64,000 bases of DNA from assembly GCF_945957265.1 (NCBI RefSeq), contig NZ_CAMFKO010000001.1, forward strand, positions 1-64,000, read 5' to 3'. Within the stretch, counting starts at the first letter, position 1. Every line of letters begins with the position of its first letter. A program made the position numbers and the translations under genes. Below the pieces are notes generated by a model that saw nothing but the letters and a program-made list of their open reading frames with translations, was not told the DNA's origin and searched no databases. The DNA is from an uncultured Dechloromonas sp. Its GTDB lineage: Bacteria > Pseudomonadota > Gammaproteobacteria > Burkholderiales > Rhodocyclaceae. This document shows positions 38,269 through 51,384 of the stretch, piece after piece.

Positions 38269-38571
38269 ATGAAAAAAATCATTCTGGCGGTACTGATCGG
38301 CGGCGCATCCCTGTGCGCCCAAGCCGTCGACGTCAACGTCAATCTCGGCAACGTCCGCGTGCAAGGCCCGGGCGGTGTGACCGTCACCTTCGGCAGCCGC
38401 GATACGCGCGGCTACTACTGGGACGGCTACGAATACCGCGACCCGGATTACTGGCGCCGGCACGACGGTCCGCGCGGCGAGAAATACTATACCGGCCGCG
38501 GCAACAATGGCGTACCGCACCAGGACGGCGGCCACTGCCCGCCGGGCCAGGCCAAGAAGGGCCGCTGCTGA
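38269..38571 (+). CDS. Small secreted DUF2502-like protein
   Basis: 100 residues with a signal peptide (MKKIILAVLIGGASLCAQA, cleavage before VDVNV). The mature part is rich in Gly, Tyr, Asp and Arg, with RDTRGYYWDGYEYRDPDYWR resembling DUF2502/YpeC periplasmic proteins. AAGGAG precedes the ATG. Two Cys near the end (HCPPGQAKKGRC) could form a disulfide. Function unknown. Confidence 0.8.
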   Translation: MKKIILAVLIGGASLCAQAVDVNVNLGNVRVQGPGGVTVTFGSRDTRGYYWDGYEYRDPDYWRRHDGPRGEKYYTGRGNNGVPHQDGGHCPPGQAKKGRC

Positions 38572-38591
38572 TTCGTCGCGCCGCAGGAACC

Positions 38592-38619
38592 AAGGGCGAT
38601 GCCGCCAGGCATCGCCCTT
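38592..38619. terminator. Bidirectional terminator between DUF2502-like gene and clpB
   Basis: A perfect 12-bp stem, AAGGGCGATGCC with GGCATCGCCCTT, has a GCCA loop and is followed by TGTCGTTTT on the plus strand. It sits between two convergent genes. Confidence 0.85.
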
Positions 38620-38640
38620 GTCGTTTTCGAGCCCGGGAAA

Positions 38641-41223
<2,583 letters not shown>

Positions 41224-41376
41224 GAACAATCTCCCATAGCGGAATTTCCAATACCGGACAGATAGGGACAGCCCCCGGCAATTTCAAGCCGCCGACGACA
41301 ATCCGGCGCTTATTTGATATTTCGGGATTCTTTGTGACTTGGCTTGTGCTAAATTGGCAACATAAAAGTATTATTT

Positions 41377-41392
41377 TTGGCACTTATGCCAA
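41377..41392. promoter_or_regulatory. 16-bp palindrome before chemoreceptor gene
   Basis: TTGGCA-CTTA-TGCCAA is a perfect dyad 30 bp before the ATG. It could be an operator. A further TTGGCA is at 41354-41359. No matching regulator is identified. Confidence 0.4.
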
Positions 41393-41421
41393 CTCACTTC
41401 ACCATCCAAGAGGAGAGCGAC

Positions 41422-43056
41422 ATGTCGAGCAAGGGACTGACGCTACGCACCAAACTGCTCGCCATGACGGCAGTTACCATTGCCGCCCTGGGCGTGCTGT
41501 TCTTTGTGCTGCTGGTCAACGAGAAGAGCCAGATGCTCGAAGATCGACAAGCAAAAGTACGAAATCTGGTCGAAGTGGCCCATGCAACGGCCGCACACTT
41601 CGAAAAATCGGCGCGGGACGGCCAGATATCGATGGATGAAGCCAAGCAGCGCGCGGCCGCGGCAATCCGCAACATGCGCTACGACAAGGTCGAGTATTTC
41701 TGGATCAACGACCTGCAGGACCTGATGGTCATGCATCCGATCAAGCCCGAGCTCGAGGGCAAAAAGCTGGACCAGCTGAAAGACAAGAACGGCAAGTTGC
41801 TGTTCCTCGAGTTCAACAAGGTGGTCAACGCCAAAGGCGCCGGCTTCGTCGATTACCTGTGGCCGAAGCCGGGCTCCGACGAGGGGGTTCCCAAGATATC
41901 CTATGTCATGGGCTTCGCTCCCTGGGGCTGGGTCATCGGTTCCGGCATCTATGTTGACGACGTGGACGCCAAGTTCCGCGCCGATGCTGTCAAGCTGGGC
42001 ATCTGGGGCTTGCTGATCGGCGGCTTCATCGCCGTCTCGCTGCTCATCCTCTCGCGCAACATCATCCGCACGCTGGGCGGCGACCCGTCGCTTGCCTCGG
42101 CCATCACGCAGCGCATCGCCAGCGGCGACCTGGCGACCCCGGTCGACTGCGATGCCAACGACAAAACCAGCTTGCTGGCCAACATCCGGACCATGCAGGA
42201 AACCCTGCGCAACATGATCGCCAGTATCGTCAGCAATGCCGAACAGGTTGCCAGCGCCGCCGATCAGCTGCTCCACGCCTCCGAAGCCGTTGCCGACCGC
42301 GCCAGCCAGCAGAGCGATGCGGCTTCGTCGATGGCCGCCTCGGTGGAGGAAATGGCCGTGAGCATCGACCAGGTCAGGGAAAATGCCGCGGAAGCCCATG
42401 GCATCTCGCAAACGGCGGGTTCGCTGTCGCAGGAGGGCGCCTCCGTCATCCACCATGCCGCCAGCGAAATGCGCAAGATTTCCGAAGCGGTCCAGTCCTC
42501 GTCGCAGATCGTCGAGGAGCTGGGGCGGCAATCAGACCAGATCACATCCATCGTCAATACCATCAAGGAAATTGCCGACCAGACCAACCTGCTCGCCCTC
42601 AATGCCGCCATCGAAGCGGCGCGCGCCGGCGAACAGGGGCGCGGCTTCGCCGTCGTCGCCGACGAGGTGCGCAAGCTGGCCGAGCGCACCAGCCTGTCGA
42701 CCACCGAGATCGCCGGCATGGTTTCCAAGATACAGACCGGCACGCGCAACGCGGTCGACAGCATGCAGGCCGGGGTGGAACAAGTGACCAACGGCGTCGC
42801 GCTGGCCAACCAGGCCGGGGAATCGATCAACCAGATCCGCGACGGTGCCTCGCGCGTCACCGACGTGGTGAACGGCATTTCCGAGTCGATTGCCGAACAG
42901 AGCATGGCCGGCAACGAAATCGCCCAGAAGCTGGAAACCATCGCCCAGATGTCCGAGGAAAGCGCCCTCGCCGTCCGCCAGACCTCCGATGCCGCGCGCC
43001 ACCTGCAATCGCTGTCCGCATCGCTCCACCAGACGGTCGCCCGCTTCCGGACCTGA
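41422..43056 (+). CDS. Methyl-accepting chemotaxis protein with sCache sensor
   Basis: 544 residues from MSSKGLTLR, with AAGAGGAGAG before it. A first membrane helix (~10-30) is followed by a periplasmic sCache_2-type domain (~35-185; [32 protein letters not shown]). A second helix (~195-215), a HAMP linker and a long coiled coil come next. The tip that contacts CheA/CheW reads [20 protein letters not shown]. sCache_2 domains often bind small carboxylates; the ligand here is unknown. Confidence 0.94.
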   Translation: MSSKGLTLRTKLLAMTAVTIAALGVLFFVLLVNEKSQMLEDRQAKVRNLVEVAHATAAHFEKSARDGQISMDEAKQRAAAAIRNMRYDKVEYFWINDLQDLMVMHPIKPELEGKKLDQLKDKNGKLLFLEFNKVVNAKGAGFVDYLWPKPGSDEGVPKISYVMGFAPWGWVIGSGIYVDDVDAKFRADAVKLGIWGLLIGGFIAVSLLILSRNIIRTLGGDPSLASAITQRIASGDLATPVDCDANDKTSLLANIRTMQETLRNMIASIVSNAEQVASAADQLLHASEAVADRASQQSDAASSMAASVEEMAVSIDQVRENAAEAHGISQTAGSLSQEGASVIHHAASEMRKISEAVQSSSQIVEELGRQSDQITSIVNTIKEIADQTNLLALNAAIEAARAGEQGRGFAVVADEVRKLAERTSLSTTEIAGMVSKIQTGTRNAVDSMQAGVEQVTNGVALANQAGESINQIRDGASRVTDVVNGISESIAEQSMAGNEIAQKLETIAQMSEESALAVRQTSDAARHLQSLSASLHQTVARFRT

Positions 43057-43088
43057 ACGCGGGCAGGGTCCCGGCTTGTCCCGGGGCC

Positions 43089-43964
43089 CTACTCGATGAA
43101 GCGCTCGGCGCGCTTCATGACTTGCCGAACGCGATCGAAATCCGCATCGCTGGCAGCAACCAGCCCATCGCGACTGAGCAGCTCGAGTTCCGCCGCCGAC
43201 AAACCCAGCAAGGCCCGAACCAGGATATCGGCCGCCGCCGTGGGGAAATCGGCCCTCGCCACCCAGGCATGCGCCGGGCTCTTCATGGTGTGGATCAGGC
43301 GGAACTTCTTCTCCACCCCGTATTTGTTGAAGGTCACTTCATTCGAGGCGCCGGCATCGAAACCGCCTTCACCGACTCCCTTGAAGACCTTGTCGTGGCG
43401 CTGCAGGTAGCGAAAGCCGGCCAGGTCGCTGGCATGTATCCCCACCTCGAGAAGGGCGGCCTGCGGGTAATAGCGGCCGGTGGTCGAGTTGGGCGAGCCG
43501 AAGGCGAAGGTCTTTCCCCGCAGATCCCTGAGCGTGCGAACGTCGGAGCTGGCCGGCACGAAAATATAGCCGGTCAGCAAACGCGAGCCATTCTGCGTCT
43601 CCATGGCCAGCAACCTCAAGGACGGCTTCTGCTCCTTGGCCAGGACGTAATTCACCGGCCCCATGCGCGCGAAATCGACCCTCCCGGCGACAAGCTCCTG
43701 AATCGCCTCTTCATAGCTCTGGAGAATGCGGATCTCGATATCCACCCGGTAACCGGCCGCCGAGAGGCGCTTTTCGAGGCCGGCCCGTATGGGTTTGATC
43801 TTTTCCAGCTCCTCGCTGGGCAACTCGGAAGGATAGGTGCCAAGGACCAGCCGCCGCGGCATCGTCGACGCCGAATCCGAGGCCAGCGCGAGGCTGTGCG
43901 CCACGACCAGGAAAAGCACGGCCGCACGGCCAAGCACGGAGCGCCACCACATCGCCAGGCCCAT
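43089..43964 (-). CDS. PhnD-like periplasmic binding protein
   Basis: 291 residues from MGLAMWW, giving a good signal peptide (VLGRAAVLFLVVAHSLALAS). The rest fits the phosphate/phosphite/phosphonate-binding PhnD family: VLGTYPSELPSEELEKIKPI, VAGRVDFARMGPVNYVLA, LRGKTFAFGSPNSTTGRYYP. No ABC permease or ATPase is adjacent. Such orphans often feed signalling proteins. It starts 11 bp after moaE, on the same strand, so the two may share a transcript. Confidence 0.83.
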   Translation of the reverse strand: MGLAMWWRSVLGRAAVLFLVVAHSLALASDSASTMPRRLVLGTYPSELPSEELEKIKPIRAGLEKRLSAAGYRVDIEIRILQSYEEAIQELVAGRVDFARMGPVNYVLAKEQKPSLRLLAMETQNGSRLLTGYIFVPASSDVRTLRDLRGKTFAFGSPNSTTGRYYPQAALLEVGIHASDLAGFRYLQRHDKVFKGVGEGGFDAGASNEVTFNKYGVEKKFRLIHTMKSPAHAWVARADFPTAAADILVRALLGLSAAELELLSRDGLVAASDADFDRVRQVMKRAERFIE

Positions 43965-43975
43965 CGTGCCGCGCC

Positions 43976-44428
43976 TCAGGTATTCCAGCGCTCGGCGGCG
44001 CTGTCGTCCGCTTCGCGGGCGTCCACCCAGCGCCCGCCATCCGGGGTCGCTTCCTTCTTCCAGAACGGCGCGCGCGTCTTCAGGTAATCCATGACGAACT
44101 CGCAGGCGGCGAAGGCCTCGCCGCGATGCGCGCTGGTCACCGCGACCAGCACGATCTGGTCGCACGGCTTCAACGGCCCGACGCGATGGATGACCAGCAC
44201 ATCGTAGAGTTCCCAGCGGCCCCTGGCTTCGGCGACGATTTCCTCGAGCGCCTTCTCGGTCATGCCGGGATAATGCTCCAGCGTCATTTCCGACACCGAC
44301 GCGCCGTCGTTGAGGTCGCGCACCAGGCCGAGAAAACTGGCCAGCGCCCCGACCCGGGCGTCGCCGGCCCGCAGCGCGGCCAGTTCCGCACCAACATCGA
44401 AATCCGCTTCCTGCACCCGAACCGTCAT
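43976..44428 (-). CDS. moaE: Molybdopterin synthase catalytic subunit MoaE
   Basis: 150 residues from MTVRVQEADF, with GGAGGGCGGG before it. MoaE with thiocarboxylated MoaD adds the dithiolene sulfurs of molybdopterin. Family blocks are SFLGLVRDLNDG, LEHYPGMTEKALEEI, IHRVGPLKPCDQIVLVAVTS and the active-site DYLKTRAPFWKKE. moaD is not adjacent. Confidence 0.95.
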   Translation of the reverse strand: MTVRVQEADFDVGAELAALRAGDARVGALASFLGLVRDLNDGASVSEMTLEHYPGMTEKALEEIVAEARGRWELYDVLVIHRVGPLKPCDQIVLVAVTSAHRGEAFAACEFVMDYLKTRAPFWKKEATPDGGRWVDAREADDSAAERWNT

Positions 44429-44481
44429 CCCGCCCTCCACCTGTTTGTCTGGTTTGCCAACAACTAGCAACTAAGACTGCT

Positions 44482-46068
<1,587 letters not shown>

Positions 46069-46121
46069 GGCGGACGGTTGAATGCGGAAAACCGCGCATT
46101 ATACCCCGTCCGGCAAGCACC

Positions 46122-46850
46122 TCAGCCCGGCAGCGCGGCCCGGTACAGCGCCCGGCTGGTGTAGGCCAGCCACGGCAGGGTCAGCAACAGTAGCGGCAGG
46201 GCCAGAATGCTGCCGATCACCGTCGCCGACAGCAGCACGGCCCACACCATGGTCGTCGGGAAATTGCCGAAGACGACGCGGACGCTGGTCACCACCGCCT
46301 CGACCAGCCCGGCCCGGCGCTCGCACAGCAGCGGCACGGCAAAGGCCGATATGGCGAAGAGCAGGAAGGCGACCACCGCTCCGGAGACCGAAGACCACAG
46401 CACGAAACGCGAGACATTGGCCGAGGCCGGCAGCAACTCGCCCAGCCAGACCGGCACGTCGCCGATCATGTAGGCGTAGAGAATCGCCGCATCGGTCACG
46501 AAGATCATGAACAGCAGGCCGCAAACCAGCGCCAGCGCCCAGATGGCGCGGCTGGCGCCGGAAAATCCGGCCGCCACCGACGACCAGGCCGCGCCCTTTC
46601 CCGCCTGGTGATCGCGGGCGATGCCGAAGAAGCCGGCGAGGATGGCCGGCCCGACCAGCATGAAGGCGCCCGCCGCCGCGATGACGAAGGGCGTCCAGCC
46701 GCGGGCCAGCAGACCGCCGATGATGCCGGCGCCGGCGAGCACGAAAATCGCGGTGTAGGCGATGCTGGTTCCCCGCGTCTCGCCGGCCAGTCGCCAACCT
46801 TCGGCCAGGGCATCGAACAGGGTGTCGAGATTGAGCGGTTGGGCGGTCAT
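46122..46850 (-). CDS. DUF2189 family membrane protein
   Basis: 242 residues with about six membrane helices, starting near 28 (AYTAIFVLAGAGIIGGLLA). GPAILAGFFGIARDHQAGKG and the closing YTSRALYRA are typical of DUF2189. GGAGACGCC precedes the ATG. Function unknown. Confidence 0.85.
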   Translation of the reverse strand: MTAQPLNLDTLFDALAEGWRLAGETRGTSIAYTAIFVLAGAGIIGGLLARGWTPFVIAAAGAFMLVGPAILAGFFGIARDHQAGKGAAWSSVAAGFSGASRAIWALALVCGLLFMIFVTDAAILYAYMIGDVPVWLGELLPASANVSRFVLWSSVSGAVVAFLLFAISAFAVPLLCERRAGLVEAVVTSVRVVFGNFPTTMVWAVLLSATVIGSILALPLLLLTLPWLAYTSRALYRAALPG

Positions 46851-46949
46851 GGCGTCTCCGGTGTCGTCGCGCCCAACGGGCGCAATCCCGTACGAGACTA
46901 GCGGAGCCGGCCGCCCGGCTCTCTAATGCAGATCAAATTTGCCGGCCGC

Positions 46950-47795
46950 TCAGACGGCGACCAGCGTTTGCCGGCCATACCATTCGTCGCCGGCCGCCAC
47001 GACCACCGGCTGCTCGGCCGCGGCTTCGACGCACAGCATATGCCGCCAGCCGTCGGCCGGCATGTCGGCCATCGCCGCGCATTTATCGACCCACGGGTTC
47101 CATACCACCACGTCCGGGAAACCCTGGCTCTGCGTCGCCAGGCTGAGGTTGCCGGCCTGCAGCAATTGCGGCCGCTTCACCCGGCGATAGACGCGATCCA
47201 TCTCGGCGTCGACGGCGATGTGGGTGCCGCTGTCGCGAATCACCGCGTCGCCGTTGGCGGCATCGCGATAGTCATGGCCGTACAGGCCTTCCAGCGTCAC
47301 GTCCTCGACCTGGACCACGCGCAGGTAGGTATGCAGGGCGCCGGTGAAGGCGAATTCGGCGCCGCCGGTATTGGTCACGCTCAACTCGAGGTCGAGGCGG
47401 TCGGCCTCGAGCATCACCGTCAATTCGAGGCGGAAGGCGTGCGGCCACAGGGCGCGGGTCGCCTCGTCATCGGCCAGCTCCAGCGTGGCCAGCGCATAGT
47501 CGTCGCCGCTGCGCTGCGCACCGGCCTGCCAGATGCGGGTCCGCACGAAGCCGTGCTTGGGCAGGTCGCCCAGGCCGGAAAACTGCGGCCAGCAGACCGG
47601 AATGCCGCCCCGGATGGCGACGCTGCCGTCGAAAACGGCCTTGTCGGACAGGAACAGGCGCTCGCGACCGTCCGGCGTGATCCAGGAGAGCACCTGGGCG
47701 CCCAGTTTGCTGACCACGGCGCTGGCGCCGCGCGGCCCTTGCAGACGCAGGGCCGGGATGCCGTGGAATTCGATTTCTTCAATGCAGGGTTTCAT
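46950..47795 (-). CDS. D-hexose-6-phosphate mutarotase (aldose 1-epimerase family)
   Basis: 281 residues from MKPCIEEIEFHGIP; a start 12 codons upstream is possible. It is a galactose-mutarotase-like beta sandwich of the YeaD type. Motifs: FLSDKAVFDGSVAIRGGIPV, CWPQFSGLGDLPKHGFVR, and the base-like residues in TGALHTYLRV and VVWNPWVDKC. It likely interconverts alpha and beta forms of glucose 6-phosphate. The start overlaps the end of the DUF3301 gene by 17 bp, so they form an operon. Confidence 0.88.
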   Translation of the reverse strand: MKPCIEEIEFHGIPALRLQGPRGASAVVSKLGAQVLSWITPDGRERLFLSDKAVFDGSVAIRGGIPVCWPQFSGLGDLPKHGFVRTRIWQAGAQRSGDDYALATLELADDEATRALWPHAFRLELTVMLEADRLDLELSVTNTGGAEFAFTGALHTYLRVVQVEDVTLEGLYGHDYRDAANGDAVIRDSGTHIAVDAEMDRVYRRVKRPQLLQAGNLSLATQSQGFPDVVVWNPWVDKCAAMADMPADGWRHMLCVEAAAEQPVVVAAGDEWYGRQTLVAV

Positions 47796-48120
47796 GTGTA
47801 TTCGGAACGACGTAGAGGTGGGGGCGGACATGCAGCATGTCGACGTGATGGCCGGTCATGGTGACGCTGCCAAAACAGCGATTATTGCCCGTATCGCTGT
47901 ATTCGAAGGCAAAAATACGCTGCAGCCGCAACACGCCCTCGTCATCCCGCTGCCATTTCACGGAACGTCCGACCACGGTTTCGTCGAGAAACTGCAAGCC
48001 CTCCTCCCGGCAGGCATTGCGTGCCGCCAGAACCCCGATCTCGCGCGCCTTCAGGCTGTCGAGCCAAAACCATATGGCGCCGGCGAGCGCACACAGAAGC
48101 AACAATTCATACCAGTTCAT
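47779..48120 (-). CDS. DUF3301 family protein
   Basis: 113 residues from MNWYELLLL. One N-terminal membrane helix (ELLLLCALAGAIWFWLDSLK) is followed by a small soluble domain (ARNACREEGLQFLDETVVGR, then LQRIFAFEYSDTG), which is the DUF3301 pattern. Function unknown. It overlaps the mutarotase gene and is divergent from the gene at 48209. Confidence 0.85.
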   Translation of the reverse strand: MNWYELLLLCALAGAIWFWLDSLKAREIGVLAARNACREEGLQFLDETVVGRSVKWQRDDEGVLRLQRIFAFEYSDTGNNRCFGSVTMTGHHVDMLHVRPHLYVVPNTHETLH

Positions 48121-48162
48121 GGCATTAGTATACGAAAAGCGGAAATTCTCCACAGAAAATCG

Positions 48163-48178
48163 ATCAGATTTATCTGAT
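48163..48178. promoter_or_regulatory. Palindrome in divergent promoter region
   Basis: ATCAGA-TTTA-TCTGAT is a perfect 16-bp dyad in the 88-bp gap between the DUF3301 gene (minus) and the 48209 gene (plus). It is a candidate operator; the regulator is unknown. Confidence 0.4.
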
Positions 48179-48208
48179 AATTCGCACGTCGAATTTCATC
48201 CCCAGACC

Positions 48209-49738
48209 ATGGACTCCCCGCTGCAATTATTTCGCGAATTGCTCCCGTTCGGCCCGTCAAGCGCCGAACAGAAGAGCGTTGCGGCAGTCCGCGGCCTGCT
48301 GGATACCCTGATCGGCCTGTCGCCGCAGGAAACGGTGGCCAAACTGGCCTCCTCGGTCCTGCCGACGGTGAATCGCCAGCCCAACCTCCACATGCGCTTC
48401 AAGCTGCTCGAGGACATCCGGCACGAAACCGAGCAGGCGCTGCCGACGCTCGAGCAGGAAATCAGCCAGGCCGTCCTGCCGCTGCCGCTCGTCACGACGA
48501 CCGCCGCGCTCCATGTCGACAACCTGCTCAAGGGCCTGTCGCTGGCCTACGCCAGCATCGCGCGGGGCATCAACAAGGGGCAGCTCGAAAGCGGCATGAG
48601 CCATCTCTTCCACCGCAGCGTCCAGCGCGCGATGGCCATGGTTTCCCGTCGCCAGCTGCTGGCCTACCGGGCCTACGCCGCGCCCTCCGCGTCGTCCTGG
48701 CAGACCCTGCACGATCTCTACCAGATGGTGCGCGGGCCGCTCTCCATGCCGCTGAACGGCGAAACGGCGCCCATCGAGCACGAATACCTCGGCGCGCTGC
48801 TGTTCGCCTACCTGGAGCCGAGCAAGCTGCCGCGCTCCGAACTCGAGATGATCAACATCTGCTCGCGCCAGCTGGCGGCCTATGCCGGCATCGGCGACGC
48901 GCTGGCCGACCCCGCCGGCGTCAAGCATCCCGACTCCTGCTTCATGGTGCGCCCCGACGAAGGCAATCCCGGCCACCCGCTGTCGCGCCTACCGGCATCC
49001 ACCTCCACCTTCGGCAGCCTGCTGGTCGATTGCTCGCAGGTGCTGGCGGCGCTCGACCGCAACATCACCCGCCGCCCCGGCAAAACCGTCGAGCCGGACC
49101 TCAACGCGCCGCCCGCCGTGCTGCAGTCGCTGCGCGTGGCGATTGGCGGCAAGAGCTCGCGACGCTTCAGCCGGACCCACTTCCGCCCGCGCGGCGACCT
49201 GGTTTCCGGATTCAATTCCGTCGTCACCTTTCTCGACGGCAATGCCTTTTCGCGACGCTCGGTCGATGCGGCCCATCGTTACAACGGGCGCGAGTTCACC
49301 TCCAGCGAATGGGCGCTGGTCGACGAAAGCCCGGACGGATTCCGCCTCCGCTTCATCAAGGGCGAAAAGAAAACGCTCGGGGCCGGCGACATCGTCGCCC
49401 TGCAGCCCCGCGAATCGAGCAAGATCCACGTCTGCTTCGTCCGCCGCATCTCGTCGTCGCAGGTCCGCCTGGAAATCGGGCTCCAGCTCATGTCGCCGCA
49501 GGTCAGCGTGGTCGATGTCACCATCGAGGACGTGGCGGAGGATTGCCGGGCCATCTTCCTGCACAGCCTGCCGGCTTACGGCAAGTTTTCCGGCCTGATC
49601 ATCCCGCCGGGTAGCTATCGTTCCGGCCAGAAGGTCCTGGTCAAGCTGCCCGGACGCTCCCTGCTCCGCCAGCTCGGCACCTGCATGGAAGCCAACGATG
49701 GCCTGGCCTTCTTCGCCCTGGAGCAGCTCCCCGACTAG
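48209..49738 (+). CDS. Conserved hypothetical protein, possible PilZ-like C-terminus
   Basis: 509 residues, soluble. The first ~330 residues are alpha-helical with no domain I recognise. The C-terminal ~170 residues look like a beta barrel: EWALVDESPDGFRLRF, LGAGDIVALQPRES, VCFVRRISSSQVRLEIGLQL. This pattern of an Asn/Asp-Glu-Ser turn followed by VGD- and VRW-like blocks recalls divergent PilZ domains in Rhodocyclales. A clear RxxxR-D/NxSxxG c-di-GMP motif is not obvious, so binding is unproven. Confidence 0.65.
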   Translation: MDSPLQLFRELLPFGPSSAEQKSVAAVRGLLDTLIGLSPQETVAKLASSVLPTVNRQPNLHMRFKLLEDIRHETEQALPTLEQEISQAVLPLPLVTTTAALHVDNLLKGLSLAYASIARGINKGQLESGMSHLFHRSVQRAMAMVSRRQLLAYRAYAAPSASSWQTLHDLYQMVRGPLSMPLNGETAPIEHEYLGALLFAYLEPSKLPRSELEMINICSRQLAAYAGIGDALADPAGVKHPDSCFMVRPDEGNPGHPLSRLPASTSTFGSLLVDCSQVLAALDRNITRRPGKTVEPDLNAPPAVLQSLRVAIGGKSSRRFSRTHFRPRGDLVSGFNSVVTFLDGNAFSRRSVDAAHRYNGREFTSSEWALVDESPDGFRLRFIKGEKKTLGAGDIVALQPRESSKIHVCFVRRISSSQVRLEIGLQLMSPQVSVVDVTIEDVAEDCRAIFLHSLPAYGKFSGLIIPPGSYRSGQKVLVKLPGRSLLRQLGTCMEANDGLAFFALEQLPD

Positions 49739-49847
49739 GGAGCGCTCGCCGCCCGCCCCGGCGCTTGCCTGCCGCAGCGACTACGCGGCACAATCCCGGC
49801 CTTGTCCGGCACCGGACATCCCCCACCCGAAACAGGCCCCCTTCCCG

Positions 49848-50693
49848 ATGCTCAGCTACCGCCACGCCTTTCACGCCGGCAACCACGCCGACGTACTGAA
49901 ACACCTCATCCTCGTCCAGATCGCTGAATACATGGGCGAAAAGCCGGCACCGTTCTGGATCGTCGACACCCACGCGGGGGCCGGGCGCTATTCGCTGGAG
50001 TCGCCGCACGCCACCAAACTGGGCGAATACAAGGACGGCATCGGCCGCCTGTGGGACGCCAAGGGCCTGCCGCCGGCGGTCACCGACTATGTCGATCTCG
50101 TCCGCCAACTGAATCCCGACGACAAGCTGAAGCACTATCCCGGCTCGCCGTGGCTGGCCCGCCAGCTGTTGCGCGACAGCGACCGGCTGCGCGTCTTCGA
50201 AATGCACAGCACCGACATCAAGCTGCTGCAGGAATGCTTCAAGGGCAGCGGCCGCGCCGTCACGGTTTCCGAAGGCGACGGCTTCGCCGGGCTGAAGGCG
50301 CTGCTGCCGCCCCCGCCGCGGCGCGCCCTGGTGCTGATCGACCCCTCCTACGAAACCCGGAACGACTACGCCGCCGTGGTCAAGGCCTTGCAGGAAGCCC
50401 TGAAACGCTTCCCGACCGGCACCTATGCGGTGTGGTACCCGATGCTCGCCAAGCTCGAATCCCGCCAGCTGCCGGAACGCCTGAAAGGCCTGGGTGCCAA
50501 GAACTGGCTGCACGCCACGCTGGAAGTAAAGGCGCCGGCCAAGGACGGTTTCGGCATGAACGGCAGCGGCATGTTCATCATCAATCCGCCATGGACGCTG
50601 GAAAGGAAGCTGCACGAGACCCTGCCCCGGGTAAGCGAACTGCTGGCCCAGGGCGACGGTGCGAAATACGTGCTGGAGAGCGAATCAACCTAG
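49848..50693 (+). CDS. rlmJ: 23S rRNA (adenine-2030-N6)-methyltransferase RlmJ
   Basis: 281 residues, starting MLSYRHAFHAGNHADVLKH, a strong RlmJ mark. SAM-binding text is WIVDTHAGAGRYSL (~37). The catalytic motif, usually DPPY, reads LIDPSYETRNDY (~163); this Pro-to-Ser change is common enough that activity is still expected. FIINPPWTLE is also typical. It methylates A2030 of 23S rRNA. Confidence 0.94.
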   Translation: MLSYRHAFHAGNHADVLKHLILVQIAEYMGEKPAPFWIVDTHAGAGRYSLESPHATKLGEYKDGIGRLWDAKGLPPAVTDYVDLVRQLNPDDKLKHYPGSPWLARQLLRDSDRLRVFEMHSTDIKLLQECFKGSGRAVTVSEGDGFAGLKALLPPPPRRALVLIDPSYETRNDYAAVVKALQEALKRFPTGTYAVWYPMLAKLESRQLPERLKGLGAKNWLHATLEVKAPAKDGFGMNGSGMFIINPPWTLERKLHETLPRVSELLAQGDGAKYVLESEST

Positions 50694-50772
50694 TTGTTAG
50701 TTGCTGGTCTTTAGCAAATACGAGGACGCCGTGGCGCCCTCCCCAACTTCGCCAACATCTGGCAACTGACAG

Positions 50773-51129
50773 CTAAAGAAGCTCGGTGTACTTGGCCCGC
50801 GAACCGTAGGCCTTGGCGACCGGGTACTTGTCTTCGTTCTTGCGCAGCTTGGCGTAGGCCGCCGCGGCGAGGTCGATGCCGGCCTTGTCGGCGACCAGCA
50901 GCAGGAGCAGCAGGATGTCGGCGCATTCGTCGCGCAGGGCCTCGGCCGACCGGGCATCGTCCGGCATCGCGTCGATCTCGGCATCGCTCTTCCATTGCGT
51001 CAGTTCGAGCAGTTCGGCCGCCTCGAGATTGAGCGACACGATCAGGTTGCGCAGCGAATGGAACTGGCGCCAGTCGCGCGCATCGCGAAAGGCCTGTATG
51101 GCGGCGGTGAGTGCGGCAAGTTCGCTCAT
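50773..51129 (-). CDS. MazG-like nucleotide pyrophosphohydrolase
   Basis: 118 residues, all-alpha. It has the MazG metal-binding pattern: SLNLEAAELLELTQW (ExxE) and ALRDECADILLLLLLVAD (ExxD). It is close to small dCTP/NTP pyrophosphatases of the RS21-C6 type that clear odd nucleotides. Convergent with rlmJ and divergent from the dicarboxylate symporter. Confidence 0.88.
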   Translation of the reverse strand: MSELAALTAAIQAFRDARDWRQFHSLRNLIVSLNLEAAELLELTQWKSDAEIDAMPDDARSAEALRDECADILLLLLLVADKAGIDLAAAAYAKLRKNEDKYPVAKAYGSRAKYTELL

Positions 51130-51197
51130 GTCCCGGGTCCTCGATTCGAAGCGGCGATGATGCCAGTCGCCGGCCCTGCCGACAACGTCGGTGGTCA

Positions 51198-51342
51198 GCT
51201 TCGCAATTTACGAAACATGAAAGCTGGTCTTTGCCCCCTGGCGTTGTTGCTCATCCTCGCGATAGCTTCGGCTATCGCTGCGGTTCGCGCCTAGCCAGGA
51301 ACGCAAATCCGGCGCCTTCATTTGTTCCGCCAATTACGAAGC
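51198..51342. repeat. 145-bp imperfect inverted repeat
   Basis: The left arm starting GCTTCGCAATTTACGAAACA (51198) and the reverse complement of the right arm, starting GCTTCGTAATTGGCGGAACA (from 51342), agree at many positions along ~70 bp. The centre is a perfect hairpin, CGATAGC-TTCG-GCTATCG at 51260-51277. It lies in the leader of the symporter gene. It resembles a REP- or MITE-like mobile repeat. Confidence 0.6.
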
Positions 51343-51384
51343 AGACCACTAAAATGTCGGCATTTCCGCCCCCCGCAACGCTCC

